A stretch of DNA of 36,310 bases from Acidobacteriota bacterium (lineage in GTDB: Bacteria; Acidobacteriota; Blastocatellia; Pyrinomonadales; Pyrinomonadaceae). The stretch covers positions 1 to 36,310 of the forward strand of contig JAFDVJ010000026.1 of the NCBI GenBank assembly GCA_018269075.1. Reading direction: 5' to 3'. The stretch's first letter is position 1; every line of letters begins with the position of its first letter. The notes under the pieces were generated by a model that was given only the letters and a program-made list of their open reading frames with translations, had not been told where the DNA came from and made no database searches. Of this stretch, positions 33,260 through 36,310 are shown in pieces. The position numbers were made by a program, and so were the translations under genes.

Positions 33260-34141
33260 TCAATCCGCGAGCTTTTCGATGAAAGCGGCGACCTCGCCGA
33301 AGGTTTCGGGGTAAAGGTCGGCCGGGAACCGGCGGCGCAGGTGATCGTCCTCGAAGACGCGGCCGCCGAGGATCACCGGGATCTTGAGCCGGGCGGCGGT
33401 GTCGTAGATCTCGCGGTACTCGCGCGCCAGTCTTTCGATTTCCGTGAGATAGGTCGCCGACAGACAGATCGCTTCGGGCGAATATTTGACGATTTCTTCG
33501 CGGAGCGAGAAAAACGGGATATTGGCGCCGAAATTCATCACTTCCCAGCCTTCGTTTTCGATCGTCAATTGGGCGAGATACGGCGGCAGATCGTGATAAT
33601 CGCTCTCGAAGGCCGCGCAAAAAGCGGTCCGGCCCTTCATTTCGGGCAGCGGCAGCGCGGTCCGCAGCTTATGGACGGCATACTGCGCCGCCCGCGACGC
33701 GAGATGCTCCTGCGCGACGCTCAGCTCGGTGCGATACCACATCTCGCCGATCCGCCGCATCGCCGGGCTGATCAGGTGGTCGAAAATATCCGTCAGGCCC
33801 GTTCCCTGCAGGTAAGCGCCGATTACGAAATTGGCGGCGTCCTCCTCGCAGCCGGCGACGACCAGGTCTAAAAACGAGCAGTCGGAATCGGGGCGGCCCC
33901 GCCGGCGGGCCGGCGCGCTCAAAACCGAGCGGTCGCCGTGACACAGCTTCTGGCCGAGTCCCTGTTCGCGCTGAAAACGGGCGATTTCCTCGGCGCGAAA
34001 ACGACGGTGCTTGCCGCTCGTTCTTTCGGATTTCAAAAAACCGGCGTCTTCCCACCGTTTGACGGTCGCGTCGCTGACGCGGCACAACCGGGCGACTTCT
34101 CGGGTTGTTAAGTAATTCGGTTCTGACATTCGCATACCCAT
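33260..34141 (-). CDS. CarH-like MerR/B12-binding transcriptional regulator
   Basis: This 293-residue regulator has a MerR-type helix-turn-helix (YLTTREVARLCRVSDATVKR, residues 10-29, then HRRF), a B12-binding-2 helical domain (90-160) and a Rossmann-like B12 domain (170-290). The helical domain contains MWYRTELSVAQEH, which matches the W-x9-EH signature of AdoB12 light sensors (Trp135, Glu145, His146). The lower axial His is present in DYHDLP (His183), but the usual glycine of DxHxxG is replaced. By family, AdoB12 promotes DNA binding in the dark and light releases it. Starts at 34141, 34135 and 34129 are all possible; none has a strong ribosome site. No carotenoid genes are visible nearby. 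Confidence 0.88.
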   Translation of the reverse strand: MGMRMSEPNYLTTREVARLCRVSDATVKRWEDAGFLKSERTSGKHRRFRAEEIARFQREQGLGQKLCHGDRSVLSAPARRRGRPDSDCSFLDLVVAGCEEDAANFVIGAYLQGTGLTDIFDHLISPAMRRIGEMWYRTELSVAQEHLASRAAQYAVHKLRTALPLPEMKGRTAFCAAFESDYHDLPPYLAQLTIENEGWEVMNFGANIPFFSLREEIVKYSPEAICLSATYLTEIERLAREYREIYDTAARLKIPVILGGRVFEDDHLRRRFPADLYPETFGEVAAFIEKLAD

Positions 34142-34218
34142 TGTAATTTATCTGACCCGGCTTTCGAAATGCGGGTCCGGTCACTGTTTGAGATGAAAAT
34201 CTGAGGAGCCAAGTTGAT

Positions 34219-34247
34219 ATTATATACAAAACGCTCAATTCGCTCAA
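34219..34247 (-). promoter_or_regulatory. Promoter of the CarH-like gene
   Basis: On the reverse strand TTGAGC (34247-34242), a 17-base spacer and a perfect TATAAT (34224-34219) form a good sigma-70-type promoter, about 75 bases before the regulator start. The -35 is inside a tandem repeat pair that may be its operator. Confidence 0.65.
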
Positions 34248-34249
34248 CA
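34232..34249. promoter_or_regulatory. Tandem 9-bp repeats over the regulator -35
   Basis: CGCTCAATT (34232) and CGCTCAACA (34241) lie head-to-tail across the spacer and -35 of the reverse promoter. CarH operators are direct repeats over -35 regions, so this is a candidate autoregulatory site. Confidence 0.5.
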
Positions 34250-34296
34250 CAGAGAAGTGCGGAAAAGAAAAAAATCCAAAAAGCTTGCAAATCGGC

Positions 34297-34325
34297 TTGA
34301 CATCGGATTGGAAGATTTGTAAGAT
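34297..34325 (+). promoter_or_regulatory. Sigma-70-type promoter toward the 34603 gene
   Basis: TTGACA (34297-34302), 17 bases, TAAGAT (34320-34325). The predicted transcript starts near 34332, leaving a leader of about 270 bases before the ATG at 34603. Confidence 0.65.
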
Positions 34326-34330
34326 GGAAT

Positions 34331-34348
34331 CGCTCAAATCGCACAAAA
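34331..34348. promoter_or_regulatory. Second tandem 9-bp repeat pair at the + promoter
   Basis: CGCTCAAAT (34331) and CGCACAAAA (34340) directly follow the -10 of the + promoter. They match the pair at 34232-34249 and would overlap the transcription start, a natural place for a repressor. Confidence 0.45.
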
Positions 34349-34544
34349 GCTGTTATTGATCGAGAAAAATCGGTTTAGTTAAAGGGAAGTTGGTTAAGGG
34401 AGACGAAATCAAGGCTGAGGCGGTTTCGACAAATTTGTTATCGGGAACAAACTGTTCGATCTTCTAGTGTTTTGATCAGCCGAATGAACTCGTTCAAATA
34501 AGAAAGCTGAATAAATACAGGCGAACTCTGGGCGGGTAAGGCGG

Positions 34545-34601
34545 AAAAAAAGAGAATTGCTGTCGTTTATGGGGGTGACCGGCGTCGATTCTCTTTTTTT
34601 T
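34545..34601 (+). terminator. Terminator-like hairpin abutting a start codon
   Basis: AAAAAGAGAAT (34545-34555) pairs with ATTCTCTTTTT (34588-34598) and the T run continues to just before the ATG at 34603. The loop is about 32 bases. It would end the leader RNA and hides any ribosome site of the next gene. Confidence 0.55.
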
Positions 34602-34602
34602 T

Positions 34603-35043
34603 ATGGAAAAATTGATTTTTACAGCGCAGATCGCCGCCACGCTTTTTATGACCGGCGTGATCTGGGTCGTGCAGCTCGCTCAATATCCTCTTTTCTCTTT
34701 CGTCGGCACCGAAAAATTTACCGATTACCACGACGCTTACCGGTTCCGGATCACCTGGATCGTTGCGCCGGCGATGCTCGTCGAGCTCGTCACGGCCGGC
34801 CTGCTGATTTTCTTTCCGCCGCCCGAAATCGACCCGAAAATTCTCTGGGCGGGTTTTGCGCTCGTCCTCGTCAACTGGGCCTCGACCTTTTTTCTTCAGG
34901 TTCCGCTCCACGAACGGCTCGCCGCCGGCTTCGATCCGGCCGCGCACCGGGCGCTCGTGCGGACCAACCGGGTCCGCACCGCCGGCTGGAGCCTGCGCGG
35001 TCTGCTGATGATCTGGATTCTCTGGCAAACGCTCCGGTTTTAG
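34603..35043 (+). CDS. Four-helix membrane protein of unknown function
   Basis: This 146-residue protein has about four membrane helices: AATLFMTGVIWVVQLAQYPL, ITWIVAPAMLVELVTAGLLI, ILWAGFALVLVNWASTFFL and LRGLLMIWILW. Conserved-looking polar residues sit at TDYHDAYRFR and at the loop QVPLHERLAAGFDPAAH. I do not recognise a named family. No ribosome site precedes the ATG; a T run from a terminator-like hairpin directly abuts it. The promoter at 34297-34325, divergent from the CarH-like regulator, points to this gene, so light/B12 control is possible by position. Confidence 0.75.
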   Translation: MEKLIFTAQIAATLFMTGVIWVVQLAQYPLFSFVGTEKFTDYHDAYRFRITWIVAPAMLVELVTAGLLIFFPPPEIDPKILWAGFALVLVNWASTFFLQVPLHERLAAGFDPAAHRALVRTNRVRTAGWSLRGLLMIWILWQTLRF

Positions 35044-35116
35044 CTGCGTTCCGTTGCCGGTTCTTCCCGAAAGGATTACAATTTTAAATGAAATACAGCG
35101 ACACGGGGATAAACAA

Positions 35117-35563
35117 ATGAAAATCGCCATCGGTGCCGATCACGCAGGTTTCGAAGTCAAGGAAAAAATCAAAAAACAGCTCGCGGAGATGAACTTCGAA
35201 GTCGAGGATCTCGGGACGGATTCGACCGCTTCGGTCGATTACCCGGATTTCGGCGCGGCGGTCGGCCGGGCGGTCGCCTCGGGCGCGGCCGACGAGGGCA
35301 TCGTCGTCTGCGGCTCGGGCATCGGCATCGCGATCGCCGCCAACAAGGTCCGCGGCGTCCGCGCGGCGCAGGCCTGGAACGAGGAAACGGCGCAGCTCGC
35401 GCGTCAGCACAACGACGCCAACGTCCTCTCGATCGGCGCGCGCGTCCTGCCCGCCGACGAGATCCCGAAGATCGTCGCGGCGTGGTTCGACGCCGGCTTC
35501 GAGGGCGGCCGGCACCAGCAACGAATCGACAAGATCGGCGCGCTGGAAAAAGAAAACTCCTGA
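35117..35563 (+). CDS. rpiB: Ribose-5-phosphate isomerase B
   Basis: This 148-residue cytosolic enzyme interconverts ribose 5-phosphate and ribulose 5-phosphate in the pentose phosphate pathway. The N-terminus MKIAIGADHAGFEVKEKI, DYPDFG at 41-46, the active cysteine in VVCGSGIGIAIAANK (Cys65) and the RQHNDANVLSIGARVL block are all typical of the RpiB/LacAB family. Length is normal. The ATG at 35117 has GGGGAT (35105-35110) seven bases upstream; the frame further upstream is non-coding. Confidence 0.95.
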   Translation: MKIAIGADHAGFEVKEKIKKQLAEMNFEVEDLGTDSTASVDYPDFGAAVGRAVASGAADEGIVVCGSGIGIAIAANKVRGVRAAQAWNEETAQLARQHNDANVLSIGARVLPADEIPKIVAAWFDAGFEGGRHQQRIDKIGALEKENS

Positions 35564-35642
35564 TTCGAAAGATTCTTCGGGCGAGTTTGAAATCGGCCGA
35601 AGATCGGTTTTTGCTGCAGAACGGGAACCCGACTTAAAATTT

Positions 35643-36101
35643 ATGGATATGCTCGAAAGCTTTGAAGAACACGCGATTTACTGGATGTTGGGGGCCGCTC
35701 TCATTATGGTTGCGATGACGGTTTTCGGCCTGATCACGAGCAGCCATCTGCCGCTTCCGCAAAGAAAAATGCGGATCCGAAAATTCGCGGCGATCGGGGC
35801 GGCGATCTTCTTTTTCAGTCTGCCGCTTTTCAAGCCGATGGTCGATTCGTCTTCGAACACCCGTTTTATGGAGCCGCTGAAGGCCGAGAATCTCAAAACC
35901 GTCGAGGATCTCGAAAAGTTCGAGCGGTCGCAGACGAGTCAGATCGAGCGAATGAAGGAAGATATTCTCGAATTAAAACGCGACGCGCGGCGGATGAACC
36001 TTTATTATTCCAGTCTGGTTTCGTTTCTTTCGATGGCGATCGGCACGCTGGCCCTATCCTACGCGCTGCGTAAAAAGGAAACGAACGAGACGGGGGATTA
36101 A
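35643..36101 (+). CDS. Small membrane protein with a coiled-coil segment
   Basis: This 152-residue protein has membrane helices at about 11-32 ([20 protein letters not shown]), 48-63 ([15 protein letters not shown]) and 125-143 ([20 protein letters not shown]). A charged, probably coiled-coil stretch lies between helices two and three ([20 protein letters not shown]). No family is recognised. It sits between rpiB and glyA on the same strand, and its ATG is 79 bases after the rpiB stop. Confidence 0.75.
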   Translation: MDMLESFEEHAIYWMLGAALIMVAMTVFGLITSSHLPLPQRKMRIRKFAAIGAAIFFFSLPLFKPMVDSSSNTRFMEPLKAENLKTVEDLEKFERSQTSQIERMKEDILELKRDARRMNLYYSSLVSFLSMAIGTLALSYALRKKETNETGD

Positions 36102-36130
36102 ACGAAAAAAATAATCGGAATCAAAAAACA

Positions 36131-36310
36131 ATGAACAAATTCTTTAATGCGACAATTGCGGAAATCGATCCGATCGTGGCCGGGGCGCTCGACAACGAAG
36201 TGCGGCGGCAGTCGGACGGCCTTGAGCTGATCGCCTCGGAAAATTTCGTTTCCGAAGCGGTTCTGGAAGCGATGGGCTCGGTCTTTACCAACAAATACGC
36301 CGAGGGCTAC
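36131..36310 (+). CDS. glyA: Serine hydroxymethyltransferase, N-terminal 60 residues (cut by window end)
   Basis: This is the start of a PLP enzyme that transfers the hydroxymethyl group of serine to tetrahydrofolate, giving glycine and methylene-THF. The visible part contains [20 protein letters not shown] and the signature [19 protein letters not shown] followed by TNKYAEGY, all typical of GlyA. It begins 29 bases after the small membrane protein. The catalytic lysine lies beyond the window, so intactness cannot be judged. Confidence 0.95.
   Translation, partial: MNKFFNATIAEIDPIVAGALDNEVRRQSDGLELIASENFVSEAVLEAMGSVFTNKYAEGY

Noticed and set aside
34571..34590. tmRNA-like GGGGGTGACCGG 5' end
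   Set aside because: The similarity is a dozen bases only; no tag reading frame or 3' tRNA-like domain follows.

Overview
The window is GC-rich chromosomal DNA from a bacterium. Gene content suggests Acidobacteriota, probably class Blastocatellia (Pyrinomonadaceae-like); this is inferred without any database search. The indicators are a small ECF sigma factor beside an anti-sigma-like/TPR/CHAT fusion, long SpoIID and M14 secreted proteins, a delta-60/FG-GAP surface protein, futalosine-route menaquinone genes, and many low-complexity hairpin repeats between genes. I see no rRNA, tRNA or CRISPR. The last gene (glyA) is cut by the window edge, and the first (sigma factor) has an unresolved 5' end.

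Layout. (1) 22-6788, + strand: a four-gene cassette of ECF sigma factor, membrane-anchored TPR-CHAT protein with an anti-sigma-like N-terminus, an unrecognised 285-aa protein, and a membrane-anchored trypsin-like protease. This is the best candidate for an undescribed system: two unrelated proteases and an unknown partner beside a dedicated sigma factor. (2) 6931-17164: a 31-aa membrane microprotein, SpoIID/LytB protein, secreted M14 carboxypeptidase (its start codon overlaps that of the divergent acyltransferase), a six-helix membrane protein, a lipoprotein-sorting-like protein, a secreted protein with three 93-aa repeats, and mqnD. (3) 16304-18636, - strand: ubiX-like, methyltransferase and mqnD in one direction, consistent with late menaquinone synthesis. 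(4) 19025-24885, + strand: larB, an LCAT-like lipoprotein, a duplicated pilin-like secreted protein, and a comparatively AT-rich delta-60/FG-GAP protein followed by a structured double terminator.

(5) 25227-29203, - strand: a periplasmic trypsin-TPR protein, a RAYT transposase flanked on both sides by REP-type palindromes, and a secreted thioredoxin-like protein. (6) 29374-29996: a 168-bp direct repeat and a 21-bp minisatellite with no convincing gene. (7) 30022-32874: a CpxA/CpxR-like two-component pair divergent from a Spy/CpxP-like periplasmic protein; the shared upstream region has three TTTACAAA boxes. (8) 32875-34602: a hairpin-rich gap, a CarH-like MerR/B12 light-sensor regulator, and a divergent control region with two good promoters, each carrying a tandem 9-bp repeat pair. 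(9) 34603-36310, + strand: a four-helix membrane protein, rpiB, a small membrane protein and the start of glyA.

A recurring theme is intergenic hairpins about 100 bp long. Each has arms made of short tandem units, and the unit sequence differs between loci while the architecture is the same. They sit between genes at 577-703, 9490-9672, 13759-13866, 17927-18030, 19781-19887, 22408-22506 and 29216-29300.
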